From JBGTSJ01 sp041940305 (GTDB taxonomy: Bacteria; Planctomycetota; Planctomycetia; Planctomycetales; Planctomycetaceae): 64,000 nt of DNA. Positions 9,538 to 18,237 of this stretch are shown here, piece by piece. The DNA is taken from the NCBI GenBank assembly GCA_041940305.1, contig JBGTSJ010000002.1, forward strand, positions 186,001 to 250,000, written 5' to 3'. Position 1 is the first letter of the stretch, and each line of letters opens with the position of its first letter. The notes beneath the pieces were generated by a model. That model ran no database searches. It was not told where the DNA came from and saw only the letters and a program-made list of their open reading frames with translations. The translations under genes and the position numbers were made by a program.

Positions 9538-11079
9538 TCATCGAGTCGGGACAGAGAAAGTCGGCGGCGAAAGCTGGATGCCGTCGGACGTAAACTTGAA
9601 CTCCCGCACTTGCCGCGAGTGCGGCATTCCCCGTGATTTCAGCACATACAGCAGGCAACTCCGCTCGTTTCTCTGCTCGAAATCGCGCAGCAGCAGCCAT
9701 GTGTCGATAATCGACGAGATCCCGACGTCCGTCCGCTCCGGCGCGGAACCGCCCAGCGTCAGATCGGTGAACAGCGCCGTAATCCCGCGCGTCTTCAGGA
9801 AATCGACCAGCCGGATGAGCATGATTCCCGCATCGGAGCCGGTACCGGCCGCGATAAAGCTGCTGATCGGATCGACCACGACGGCGGCTGGCTGAAGTTC
9901 GTTCACCAGCTTATGGATCTGCGCCAGGTGCATCTCAAGTCCGAAATGCGTCGGCCGTGACGAATGCACCCGCAGCAGTCCCCGCTGAATCGCTCCGTTG
10001 AGGTCCAGGCCTATCGACCGCATGTTGCGCGCCAGCTGCTGCGGCGACTCCTCGAACGACAGGTACAGGCAGCGTTCGCCCCGTTCACAGACTGCCACAG
10101 CAAAATGGGATGCGATGCTGGTCTTCCCCGTGCCGGCTGTCCCCGAGATGAGAATACTGCTCCCGCGGAAAAAGCCCTCCCCGGCCAGCATCTCGTCGAG
10201 GGCCGCAATGCCGCTCGGGACGCGCTCGTTGATCTCCGGGTGCGCCAGCCCGGCCGACGTGATCGGCAGCACCGAGATGCCGTGTTCGTCGATCAGGAAG
10301 GGAAACTCATTTGTGCCGTGGCTCGAACCGCGATACTTGACGATCCGCAGCCGCCGCGTCGACAACTGCTCCGTAACCCGGTGGTCCAGCAGGATGACGC
10401 AGTCGGAAACGTATTCCTCGAGGCCGTATCGGGTCAGCGTCCCGTCCCCCCGCTCGCCGGTGACGATCGCCGTCACCCCCTTGTCTTTCAACCAGCGAAA
10501 CAGACGCCGGATCTCCGCGCGCAACACGCTCGCATCCGCCAACCCGCCGAACAGCACCTCGATGGTATCCAGCACCACGCGCTTGGCCTGGATCGAGTCG
10601 ATCGCATGCGCGAGCCGCACGAACAGACCCTCCAGATCGTACTCCCCGGTTTCCTCGATCTCGCTCCGCTCAATGCGGACGTAGTCCAGCGAGAGCTTGT
10701 CCTGCTCCACCAGTTCGTCGAGATCGAAGCCGAGCGACCGCACGTTCTGCGTCAGCTCTTCGGCCGTCTCCTCGAACGCCATGAAGACTCCGGGTTCGCC
10801 GAACTCGGTCGCTCCGCGCACGAGGAACTCCATCGCCAGGAGCGTCTTGCCGCAGCCGGCGCTCCCGCAGACCAGCGTCGGCCGCCCTTTCGGCAGCCCG
10901 CCGAGCGTGACTTGGTCCAGCCCCTGAATGCCCGTCGGCGCCTTCGGCAACCGCGCCTTGGAGGAGTCCGCGTCCGGTCCGCCAACCTGCACTGTCACGT
11001 CTCCTATTCCGTCCAGCGTGTCCTCACTCGATTGGCCGCCGCGCGCGGCCCGAATCAGCGAGACTGAATCTGCTCGCAT
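9538..11079 (-). CDS. kaiC: KaiC-family ATPase/autokinase with two RecA-like domains
   Basis: Two tandem KaiC domains are evident. In numbering from the ATG at 11079, CI has Walker A GSAGCGKT (72-79) and catalytic Glu-Glu (103-104); CII has Walker A GTAGTGKT (313-320) and Glu-Glu (343-344). The place of the cyanobacterial Ser431/Thr432 phosphosites is Ser455-Ser456 in DVGISSIIDTW, so the autokinase site is kept with Ser for Thr. The length (513 aa) is close to cyanobacterial KaiC (519). The start is uncertain: ATG at 11109 and GTG at 11133 are in frame and none has a clear ribosome binding site; the conserved part begins around LPKAPTGIQGLD. No kaiA is in the window. It may form a hexameric timer or a general KaiC signalling ATPase. 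Confidence 0.95.
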   Translation of the reverse strand: MRADSVSLIRAARGGQSSEDTLDGIGDVTVQVGGPDADSSKARLPKAPTGIQGLDQVTLGGLPKGRPTLVCGSAGCGKTLLAMEFLVRGATEFGEPGVFMAFEETAEELTQNVRSLGFDLDELVEQDKLSLDYVRIERSEIEETGEYDLEGLFVRLAHAIDSIQAKRVVLDTIEVLFGGLADASVLRAEIRRLFRWLKDKGVTAIVTGERGDGTLTRYGLEEYVSDCVILLDHRVTEQLSTRRLRIVKYRGSSHGTNEFPFLIDEHGISVLPITSAGLAHPEINERVPSGIAALDEMLAGEGFFRGSSILISGTAGTGKTSIASHFAVAVCERGERCLYLSFEESPQQLARNMRSIGLDLNGAIQRGLLRVHSSRPTHFGLEMHLAQIHKLVNELQPAAVVVDPISSFIAAGTGSDAGIMLIRLVDFLKTRGITALFTDLTLGGSAPERTDVGISSIIDTWLLLRDFEQRNERSCLLYVLKSRGMPHSRQVREFKFTSDGIQLSPPTFSVPTR

Positions 11080-11295
11080 TCTACGATGGGACCGGGCAGA
11101 ACGCGACGACATGCGTCGTCCGGCAACGGACACTGCGCGGGAACGTACATTACGCGATGCTCGAGGCCGAATTCCCGACAGGCGAGTTTATTCCCGCGCG
11201 GTCGCGAGTCTTCCCGCGGAGACGATGAACTCATTCGAGCATCCCGCCGCCCGCACACCCCAGGTCGTGCTCCCTCGCAATCGGCGACGACTTGC

Positions 11296-12288
11296 TCAGG
11301 CAGTTTCACCCTCGACGGCCATCACCGGCGGGGGGAGTTCTTCGAAGGCGCCGATGCGGCGGAATTTTTCGTAGCGGCGGTCCATCAGCTGGTCGGTGGG
11401 GATGGCGAGCAGGTCTTTCAGAGCGGCATTGAGCGACCCCTTGAGCGTGGTGGCCATCCGGCGGTGGTCCCGGTGCGCGCCGCCGAGGGGTTCGGGGATG
11501 ATCTCATCCACGATGCCGAAGCCGAGAAGGTCGCGCGGGGTGAAGCGCAGGGCGTGGGCGGCGCGGTCGGCGAACTTCTGGTGCTTCCAGAGGATGCCGG
11601 CACAGCCCTCGGGACTGATCACCGAGTAGTAGGCGAACTGCAGGATGGCCACGTGGTCGCCGATGCCGATGCCGAGAGCCCCGCCGGACCCTCCTTCGCC
11701 GATGATCACGCAAACGATTGGCGTGCGGACCCGCGACATCTCGCGGAGGTTGATGGCGATCTGGTAGGCCTGCCCCCGCTCTTCGGCGCCGATCCCGGGA
11801 TAGGCGCCCGCGGTGTCGATGAAGCAGACGATCGGCAGGCCGAACTTCGCCGCCGTCTGCATCTTGGCGAGGGCTTTGCGGTACCCTTCGGGATGCGCCA
11901 TGCCGTAATTGTGGGCCTGGCGCTCCTCGAGGTTCCGCCCTTTCTGCTGGCCGATGAACATGATGCGGGTGTCGTCCAGCTTGGCGAAGCCGGAGAGAAT
12001 GGCGCGGTCGTCGCTGAATGCCTTATCGCCGTGCAGCTCGACGAACTCGTCGAAGAGGAGCTCGATGTAGTCGAGCGTCTGCGGCCGGGCCTCGTGGCGG
12101 GCGACCTGGACGATTTCCCAGGGGTTGAGGTTCTCGTAGATCTCCCGCTTCAGCCGCGTGAGCTCGACCCGCATGGTGCGGATGGCGTCTTTGGCGGCAG
12201 GAGAAGGATCCGCTTCGGCTTCCAGCTGTTCCAGCTGTGTTTCCAGCTCGTGGATTTTGCGTTCGAAGGGGAGCGGGCGGAGCGACAT
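11296..12288 (-). CDS. accA: Acetyl-CoA carboxylase carboxyltransferase subunit alpha
   Basis: The 330-residue protein matches AccA over its length: an N-terminal helical region (FERKIHELETQLEQLE), then PRTLDY-like ARPQTLDYIELLFDEFVELHGD, then GRN, GMAHPEGYRKALA, DTAGAYPGIGAEERGQ and EGGSGGALGIG. AccA with AccD transfers the carboxyl group from biotin carrier to acetyl-CoA, giving malonyl-CoA, the first step of fatty acid synthesis. The start at MSLRPLPFERK (12288) fits family length better than the open frame to 12354. accD, accB and accC are not in the window. It lies 191 bp after a Ser/Thr kinase gene on the same strand. Confidence 0.97.
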   Translation of the reverse strand: MSLRPLPFERKIHELETQLEQLEAEADPSPAAKDAIRTMRVELTRLKREIYENLNPWEIVQVARHEARPQTLDYIELLFDEFVELHGDKAFSDDRAILSGFAKLDDTRIMFIGQQKGRNLEERQAHNYGMAHPEGYRKALAKMQTAAKFGLPIVCFIDTAGAYPGIGAEERGQAYQIAINLREMSRVRTPIVCVIIGEGGSGGALGIGIGDHVAILQFAYYSVISPEGCAGILWKHQKFADRAAHALRFTPRDLLGFGIVDEIIPEPLGGAHRDHRRMATTLKGSLNAALKDLLAIPTDQLMDRRYEKFRRIGAFEELPPPVMAVEGETA

Positions 12289-12479
12289 GGGAGTAGCGAA
12301 AAGATGACGAGAGTCAGTGTTCAGCGGAAACACGATAGCGGATGGGACAGACAATCCGAAAGCGCGGCAACGGAATTGCCGGTTGCGAACGGATGAGTGC
12401 CATCCGTGATTGCCGTGGCGGGGATCGCAGCGGCAATGCCGGAGCGAATGCTGGCAGAATCGCGAGGTGCGCTGCGACG

Positions 12480-13943
12480 TTACATCACGTCAGGCAACTC
12501 GTCTTCGCCCATCAATGGAATATTGGCGGCGTCTTCGGGCGGTGGAGACTTCGGAGCTTTGCGTTTGGGCGGCGGAGCGGCCGGCTGAGGCTGCGGATGC
12601 GAAGGCGCGGGGGCCTGCGCGACCTGACCCGCCTGCGGAAATGCGGCGGGGGCAGGCGCACCCGGGGGTTGTTGACCAGGCGGATATCCCTGTTGCGCGC
12701 CCGGCTGCGGGGGGTACGCGGCGCCCGGCTGGGGGAACTGGCCCGGGAAAGGCATTCCAGGAGGCGGGAACTGCGGCATGGGATACCCCGCCATGGGAGG
12801 ATATCCCGGCGCCGGCATCGGAAACCCGGGCATCATCGGATAGGCCGGCTGCATCACCGGCGGGGCGGCGGGCGGAGGGGGTGACGATGCGGCTGCCTTC
12901 CCCTGACCGGCCTTCGATGCGGCGGCCTTCCGGCGGATCTCCTCCTGCTTGCGCAGTTTTTGACGAGCCACCTCGGCCGCCGCGGCCCGCTCTTCAGGCG
13001 TGCGCTCAGCGTCGGATCGGCTGTCGAGCCGGTGCGCCATGGAGTCCTTGAACGTGTCCTGCGCATTCTGCGCCGACGTGCGGGCATGCTCCTCCATGTC
13101 CGACTTGAAGAACTGCAGCGAGCGGACCTCCGCGAACACTTCCTGCATGTTGGCGTGCCGGTCCTTCGGCTTCTTGGCCAGCAGTTTCGCGACGAAGCGG
13201 TCCATTTCGGTCGTCACGTTGCTGTTGTAGGAGGACGGCGGCTCCGGCTTCGTCTGGATGTGGGCCATCAGCAGCGCGTCGGGATTGCCCATGATGAACG
13301 GCGGTCGGCCGGTCAGGATCTCGTACAGCGTGATCCCGAGGCTGTAGATGTCGGCCGCCGGAGTCGCGGGCTCCCGCCGCACGAGTTCGGGCGCGATATA
13401 CGTCCGCGTCCCCTGGATAATGACGCTCTTCTTCCGCGTCATCACTTTGGTGAGGGCCGAGGCAGCCTTCGCCGCCAGAGAGAAGTCAATGAGGCGGACT
13501 TCGGAACCGCGGGTGCAGAGGATGTTGTCGGGCTTCACGTCTTTGTGCACCCAGCCCTTCTCGTGCATGTGGGCCAGCGCCTGGGCGACGCACTCCATGA
13601 TCTTCTTGGCGCGAATCTGCACGGACGTGAGATCCGCGCGGAGCATGTTCTTGAGGTTCACGCCGCGGAACAGCTCCATCGTGAAGTAGGCCTGCTGCTT
13701 CGAGATGCGAACGTCGTGGATCTTGATCAGATTGGGGTGATCGAAGGATTTGCCGAGCGTGCCTTCCCGCTTGAGCTGCGCCTTCTGCTCCGGGTCGGCA
13801 AAGGATTCGGGGAGCAGCAGCTTCATGGCGAAGGACTGCCCGGAGGCGACTTCGCGAACCTCCCACACCTGGGAGACGCCACCCGTGGCGATGCAGTTGA
13901 CGAGTTCAAAGCCGTCGATGGTGCTGGCGGTCGTGTCGGACAT
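12480..13943 (-). CDS. Serine/threonine protein kinase with proline-rich C-terminal tail and DFS motif
   Basis: The 487-residue protein starts at MSDTTASTIDGFELV. Kinase landmarks are a glycine loop (ATGGVSQVWEV), Lys41, catalytic loop HKDVKPDN (133-140, HKD instead of HRD), metal-binding DFS (153-155, Ser in place of Gly), and APE (184-186). The kinase ends near residue 290. It is followed by a charged helix (EERAAAAEVARQKLRKQEE) and about 160 residues rich in Pro, Gly, Met, Gln and Ala, with repeated PMPG/PPGY-like units. No transmembrane segment is seen, unlike PknB-type receptors, so it should be cytoplasmic; the tail may bind partners. Lys, catalytic Asp and the metal Asp are kept, so activity is plausible despite DFS. 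Confidence 0.93.
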   Translation of the reverse strand: MSDTTASTIDGFELVNCIATGGVSQVWEVREVASGQSFAMKLLLPESFADPEQKAQLKREGTLGKSFDHPNLIKIHDVRISKQQAYFTMELFRGVNLKNMLRADLTSVQIRAKKIMECVAQALAHMHEKGWVHKDVKPDNILCTRGSEVRLIDFSLAAKAASALTKVMTRKKSVIIQGTRTYIAPELVRREPATPAADIYSLGITLYEILTGRPPFIMGNPDALLMAHIQTKPEPPSSYNSNVTTEMDRFVAKLLAKKPKDRHANMQEVFAEVRSLQFFKSDMEEHARTSAQNAQDTFKDSMAHRLDSRSDAERTPEERAAAAEVARQKLRKQEEIRRKAAASKAGQGKAAASSPPPPAAPPVMQPAYPMMPGFPMPAPGYPPMAGYPMPQFPPPGMPFPGQFPQPGAAYPPQPGAQQGYPPGQQPPGAPAPAAFPQAGQVAQAPAPSHPQPQPAAPPPKRKAPKSPPPEDAANIPLMGEDELPDVM

Positions 13944-14352
13944 CAGACTGCGATTCTGCCGAGATGAGGCGGACGGACTGAATGAGCGGGCAATGCCGCA
14001 CGGGAGGTGCGTGATTTCAGTATACGACACCGGACGGGGGGGATGTCGATGATGGAGCGCGGCGAGCGGAGCGAATCTCCGGAATCCCGGCGATACGCAC
14101 GGGGCGGCGACGCCGCACGCCCGAATGTCGCCGGCGCGCAGCACCACGCCCCGGTTCCGGAAATTCACCTCAGCACATGTGGAGCCAATTTGGACCGGAT
14201 TCCGGCAGCTCTCACAACGCCTGGATCGGCAGAGATCATGGCGGCGATCCACCGGAGCATCCGGCCGCCGACGAAGAGCGCCGCTCAGCCGCCGCAGGCC
14301 GCCACGTCAGGCATGCGGGCGCTGCACTGGACCGGACTCCGCGCCGGACGAC
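13944..14352. other. 409-bp intergenic region upstream of the kinase gene
   Basis: No convincing gene is seen. On the minus strand a candidate promoter for the kinase is present: TATACT (14019-14024) with TCGACA (14044-14049) as -35, although the 19-bp spacer is long. The rest is plain GC-rich sequence between the adaptor protein stop and the kinase start. Confidence 0.4.
14019..14049 (-). promoter_or_regulatory. Candidate sigma70-type promoter for the Ser/Thr kinase
   Basis: TATACT as -10 (five of six matches to consensus) and TCGACA as -35 (five of six), separated by 19 bp, about 75 bp upstream of the kinase ATG. The spacer is two bases longer than ideal, so this is a weak prediction. Confidence 0.3.
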
Positions 14353-15477
14353 TCAGAAGTCGGTCTGCGTGCGAGTCGCCGGGCGGTTCGAGTTATTGCG
14401 GGCCGTCTGCGGCTGCGTGGCGTCCCCGGCGCTGGGCACCACGCGCATCCCGTCGAGGAGTTCCTGAGAGCTTTTGACGACGAGTTCGTCCGTAGGACCG
14501 AACCGGCCGCTGATGAACACGTACTCGTCCCCTTCCTGACCGAGAATCGTCACGCCGATGTCACGCACGATCCCCTCGCGGATCACCTGCACGCGGCGCT
14601 GTCCCTCGGGAGTGTTGCCCAGCGCCAGAGTGGGCACTTCGGTGACCGGGTGCTTCGGAATCAGGTCCGAATGCACGGTCTGCCCGTTCGAAAACTTGCC
14701 AGCGGAGTTGTCAACAATCACACGCGCCGTGGCGACCGACAGGAACAGAGCCCGCAGCGGATTGAACCGCTCCTGCAGCGGTTCGATCGACTCAACCGTG
14801 CCGGACGCGGTGCTGTCCTCGATCTTCAGCTCGAACGTGTCTCCCGCCTTCACGGCGTTCCGATCAACGGGCACGTCGACCGCGAGCCGCGTGAGATCGG
14901 AAACCGTGACCACCGGTTGGCCGGCACGCACAAACTGGCCCGGTACGACGTGTACGGCCGTCACGGTCGAGTCAAATGGGATCCGCAGCACCGACTGTTC
15001 CAGCCGGTATTCCGCCAGCTTCAGGTCCGCCTTGGCGACGTCCAGACGCGCTGCGGCCAGTTCGGCGGCCCCACTCTCGGCGGATTGCTGTTCGAGTTGA
15101 GACGCATGAAACGCCGCCGTTGCGCGGTCCAGCTCCAACTGCCGTTCAGTGGACTCCAGTCGCGCCGCCTCAGACTGCCGGGCCGACTTCTGACCAAGCT
15201 CGACTGGAATCGAGCTGACGACGCCGTCGATCGGGGAAACGACGTCAATCGCGACGGCGGGAGCCAGATGCAGGAGCGTCTGATACGTGATCGGATCACG
15301 GAGCACGAGTGGCAACCGCTCGATGACGGCCTGCTGATTCTCAGCGGCGGCCGGCGTCTCAGCGTCATCCTGCGAAATGGCGACGCCCGTCCACCCCGCG
15401 AGCAGGACGGCGATCCCCAGCCCTGCAATCGACATGGAGTTCCGCAGACGGAGTGGGGCCTTGATGATGCGTCGCAT
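14353..15477 (-). CDS. HlyD/RND-type periplasmic adaptor protein
   Basis: The ATG at 15477 gives 374 residues beginning MRRIIKAPLRLRNS and a hydrophobic segment (MSIAGLGIAVLLAGWTGVA) that is either a signal peptide or membrane anchor. It then shows the membrane-fusion-protein layout: a lipoyl-like half (VVSPIDGVVSSIPVELGQ), an alpha-helical hairpin rich in Glu, Gln and Ala (about residues 90-150), the second half (IPFDSTVTAVHVVPGQFVRAG) and a beta-barrel region. Such adaptors connect an inner membrane pump to an outer membrane channel. No pump or channel gene is adjacent, so the partner is unknown. It is transcribed away from the thioredoxin-fold gene at 15790. Confidence 0.85.
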   Translation of the reverse strand: MRRIIKAPLRLRNSMSIAGLGIAVLLAGWTGVAISQDDAETPAAAENQQAVIERLPLVLRDPITYQTLLHLAPAVAIDVVSPIDGVVSSIPVELGQKSARQSEAARLESTERQLELDRATAAFHASQLEQQSAESGAAELAAARLDVAKADLKLAEYRLEQSVLRIPFDSTVTAVHVVPGQFVRAGQPVVTVSDLTRLAVDVPVDRNAVKAGDTFELKIEDSTASGTVESIEPLQERFNPLRALFLSVATARVIVDNSAGKFSNGQTVHSDLIPKHPVTEVPTLALGNTPEGQRRVQVIREGIVRDIGVTILGQEGDEYVFISGRFGPTDELVVKSSQELLDGMRVVPSAGDATQPQTARNNSNRPATRTQTDF

Positions 15478-15789
15478 GTTGTTTTTGCAGTTGAGACCGG
15501 ATTGAGCGGAACAGCCAGGCCTGTGGGCGATCCGGCAGTCTCGTCTCAAACAGCCAGTAGCGAGAGCCGGCAGGACGCAAGTGGGCGCCCTCAGGGAATT
15601 CAGGTTATGGCAGCAAATTCCGGACGTCAACGATCGCCATTAAGGATGCATAAACGCCGTCTCGCGGTCGCGGCAGTCGCCCCGGGCTTGTCGCGGTCGA
15701 AGGCAGCAACGAAGATGATTCAGACTCCGGCCGGACGTGGAGCGGCGCTGGTCGCCGCCGTCTGGCCGGACCTGACTAAAGGCACGCGA
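15478..15789. other. 312-bp divergent intergenic region
   Basis: It separates two genes transcribed outward and must carry both promoters. No clear -35/-10 pair, operator or small gene is seen. The frame of the downstream plus-strand gene is open far upstream through this region, but the codons there do not resemble protein. Confidence 0.4.
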
Positions 15790-17127
15790 ATGACGTCACT
15801 GATCTGCGGAATGGTTCTGGCGGGAGCGGCATGGCTCGAAGCCGAGGCGGTCACCGAACTCCGCTATTCCGGCACGCTGACGGCCGTGGAACGCGGCGGG
15901 GATCGGACGCCGGTCAAGCAGTTCGACGTCACATGCCTCACCTATCTGGCCGGTCCGCAGCAGCGCGAAGTCGTGCACATCGTTGCCGAGGACAGCGGCG
16001 AAGCGGTCGCCTGGCCGGAGCGGTTCGGACGGCAGCAGTTGCTGAGCGACTCAGCAACGTGGTCCGGCCGCCCGGTGCAGGTCCTCTATGTGCATCAGGA
16101 GCGCCCGCATCTCCTGACAGTGCACTTGCCCTATCTGGCCGAACATGGCCGTCTCGCGGAGGACGCCGAGTTCGCCAGCGGCGACAACCGCTACTCCGTC
16201 GTCCGCAGTGTCACCCTGGACAACCATCCCTGCTGGCAGGTCGAGATGACTCCCCAGACTCGCGGCGCCAGCTCGTTGTTGACAGTCGACGCCGAAACCG
16301 GACTCATCCGCTCCGGCACTCAGCGCGTCACCATGGGCCAGGGTGATCTGTTCGAACTGTCGTGGCGACTGAATTCCGAGCAAGCGCTGGAAGTCGATAC
16401 CGGCGGCAAGAACCTCAAGGCCGCGGCGCTGCTGCTGGATCTTCAGCTGGACCTGGCGCGGGAAGATGCGGCCGCCTCCCCCTCACTGACGGCCGAGCAG
16501 CTGGCGACCGCGGCCGAGCGACTGGAGGAACTGACGCCCGCGGCCACAGGCACCCGCTTTGAAAAACTGGCCGCCGTCATCAGCCGCGACGTCCAGGCCC
16601 AGCAGCAGCGCGCCGCTTCAGTCGACGAGTTGGCCCGGAAGTTCGTCGGACAGGCCGCACCGGCGTTCCGCCTGACGGGTCTCGACGAACAGCCCGTCGC
16701 CGCAACCCGCTGGGAAGGCAAAACGCTCGTGTTGCACTTCTGGGGATACCGCGACGATCCCCTGGAAGAGCCCTACGGACAGGTCGGATACCTCGACTAC
16801 CTCATGACGCGCCACGGCGACGATGTCGTTGTCATCGGAGTGGCGGTCGATCCCCGCTTCCGGGACCCGGCGGCCGCCCCCCAGGCGCGCCGCTCGGTGA
16901 AGAAGCTCAAATCATTCATGAACCTGGGTTACGAGATCGCGACCGACGCCACTGGAGAGGCCCTCAAGGCGTTCGGAGATCCCACACAGTACGACGCCGA
17001 ACTCCCGTTGTGGATTGTCATCGGACCGAACGGAAAAGTCGCCCACTACCGCACGGGCTTCTACGAAGTCGACCGCGACCGCGGCCTCGCCGACCTCGAC
17101 GACGCCGTCTCCGAAACCACGAAGTGA
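15790..17127 (+). CDS. Exported protein with C-terminal thioredoxin-like (TlpA/AhpC-type) domain lacking CXXC
   Basis: The true gene starts at the ATG at 15790 (AAAGG nearby) and gives 445 residues with a signal-like N-terminus (MTSLICGMVLAGAAWLEAEA). Residues about 20-220 are a beta-rich domain resembling planctomycete outer-membrane lipoprotein-carrier-type sequences. From about residue 285 there is a thioredoxin-like fold (FVGQAAPAFRLTGLDEQPV, then LVLHFWGYRDDPLEEPYGQV, WIVIGPNGKVAHYRTGFYE). Where TlpA proteins have WCXXC, this has WGYRDD, so no redox cysteines are present. A structural or binding role is more likely than disulfide exchange. The open frame extends far upstream but is antisense to the adaptor gene. 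Confidence 0.82.
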   Translation: MTSLICGMVLAGAAWLEAEAVTELRYSGTLTAVERGGDRTPVKQFDVTCLTYLAGPQQREVVHIVAEDSGEAVAWPERFGRQQLLSDSATWSGRPVQVLYVHQERPHLLTVHLPYLAEHGRLAEDAEFASGDNRYSVVRSVTLDNHPCWQVEMTPQTRGASSLLTVDAETGLIRSGTQRVTMGQGDLFELSWRLNSEQALEVDTGGKNLKAAALLLDLQLDLAREDAAASPSLTAEQLATAAERLEELTPAATGTRFEKLAAVISRDVQAQQQRAASVDELARKFVGQAAPAFRLTGLDEQPVAATRWEGKTLVLHFWGYRDDPLEEPYGQVGYLDYLMTRHGDDVVVIGVAVDPRFRDPAAAPQARRSVKKLKSFMNLGYEIATDATGEALKAFGDPTQYDAELPLWIVIGPNGKVAHYRTGFYEVDRDRGLADLDDAVSETTK

Positions 17128-17192
17128 CATGGCGCTGCGCCAGCGCGTTCGAACCCGCCGCACTGCTGCGTTTTTTTGAATCGATGCAACCG

Positions 17193-17222
17193 CCACACTG
17201 GCCCGACGCGCCAGCGAGGGCC
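17193..17222. repeat. 30-bp dispersed repeat, copy 1
   Basis: It begins CCACACTGGCCCGACGCGCC and ends AGCGAGGGCC. It matches the copy at 18020-18049 at 27 of 30 positions in the same orientation. Both lie in non-coding DNA, one on each side of the small membrane protein gene. Similar GC-rich words are familiar from planctomycete intergenic DNA. Confidence 0.75.
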
Positions 17223-17366
17223 CAGCGGCGCTGGGCATTCAACCCGAGCACACGCTCCCGCGAATTCCGCCAACGCTTCGACACCTCGCCGATCTCACAG
17301 CGTCTTCTCACGACGACGAGCGTCCAATCCCGACTGGCATCGAGTACAGAGACAGGGCGCCAAGCC

Positions 17367-17939
17367 ATGCAACGGATGATCATCGGCATCGCCATCTCCG
17401 CGGTCGCCCTGTACGTCTGGGGCTTCGTCTACTGGGGATTCGGCAAGTACCCCAGGCTCATCTGGAAGCAGCCCACCGACCAGGCCGCCGCCCGCAGTGT
17501 CCTCAAACAGCAGTTCCCCGAGAACGGCCCCTACTTCATCCCCGCTTATACCGAAGACGCGGAAGCGGCCGAGCAGGCCTACGCCACGGGCCCTGTCGCC
17601 TTCGTGCACATGCTCCATGTGGAAGGCCGGCCGATGCTGGATCCGGGCATTATGGTGAGGGGGTTTCTCAACAACCTGGTGGCCATCGTGCTGATCGCGC
17701 TGGCCCTCCGCAAAGCCGCCCCTGCCCTCCCCAGTTGGGGCCAGCGCGCCCGGTTCGTCGCGCTCGTCGGACTGGCCGCGACGGTCCTCACCGAAATCGG
17801 CGACGCCATCTGGTGGGAGATCGACTGGAACTGGAAGATCTACCAGGCCGCCTATTTCATGGGCTTCTGGATGACCGCCGGAATCATCCTCGCCGTGTTT
17901 GTGAAGAGCGAACCCCGCACCGAAGCCGCCAGCCCCTAA
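17367..17939 (+). CDS. Small integral membrane protein of unknown function, 190 aa
   Basis: I do not recognise the family. The ATG at 17367 opens with a hydrophobic helix (MIIGIAISAVALYVWGFVYW). After an external domain of about 75 residues there are three more helices (LNNLVAIVLIALALR, ARFVALVGLAATVLTEIGDAIWW, AYFMGFWMTAGIILAVFV). The second of these contains TEIGD and is followed by an aromatic-rich stretch. The gene stands alone between the thioredoxin-fold gene and sthA, and has a 30-bp direct repeat on each side. Upstream open frame from 17010 is probably not translated. Confidence 0.8.
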   Translation: MQRMIIGIAISAVALYVWGFVYWGFGKYPRLIWKQPTDQAAARSVLKQQFPENGPYFIPAYTEDAEAAEQAYATGPVAFVHMLHVEGRPMLDPGIMVRGFLNNLVAIVLIALALRKAAPALPSWGQRARFVALVGLAATVLTEIGDAIWWEIDWNWKIYQAAYFMGFWMTAGIILAVFVKSEPRTEAASP

Positions 17940-18019
17940 CTCGACTTGCAGCAACATCTTGCTCAAATCATCGAAATCGCATCGCCCGCACGAGCCCGCC
18001 CCCCACACTGGCACGCGAC

Positions 18020-18049
18020 CCACACTAGCCCGCCGCGCCAGCAAGGGCC
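18020..18049. repeat. 30-bp dispersed repeat, copy 2
   Basis: It begins CCACACTAGCCCGCCGCGCC and ends AGCAAGGGCC, a direct copy of the element at 17193-17222 with three differences. A shorter related word (CCCCACACTGGC) lies just upstream at 18001. The surrounding gap of 298 bp before sthA holds no gene. Confidence 0.75.
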
Positions 18050-18237
18050 GAACGTTGCCAAGCGTCCCGCACTGTAAAGCGCCTGAAGAAGCCCGGTCTC
18101 TGCCACTCTCCCCTCCCGCCAGGAGTTCCGCTGTATCCTGCGGCTCGTTTTGAGATTCGCTCTCGACACAGCGCACGCCTCACGAACCGTCACCGTGCCC
18201 GCCGCGCCGCGGTCACGTTTGCCCAATCACCTCCACC

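Noticed and set aside
11086..12396. A 436-codon plus-strand open frame
   Set aside because: It is antisense to accA and has no protein-like features of its own.
12389..12407. 7-bp hairpin between the Ser/Thr kinase gene and accA
   Set aside because: The stem (ACGGATG with CATCCGT) is short, has no T-run, and could easily be chance.
14125..15789. A 555-codon upstream extension of the thioredoxin-fold gene
   Set aside because: This part lies antisense to the HlyD-like adaptor gene and is Arg-rich. The signal peptide and ribosome binding site point to the ATG at 15790.
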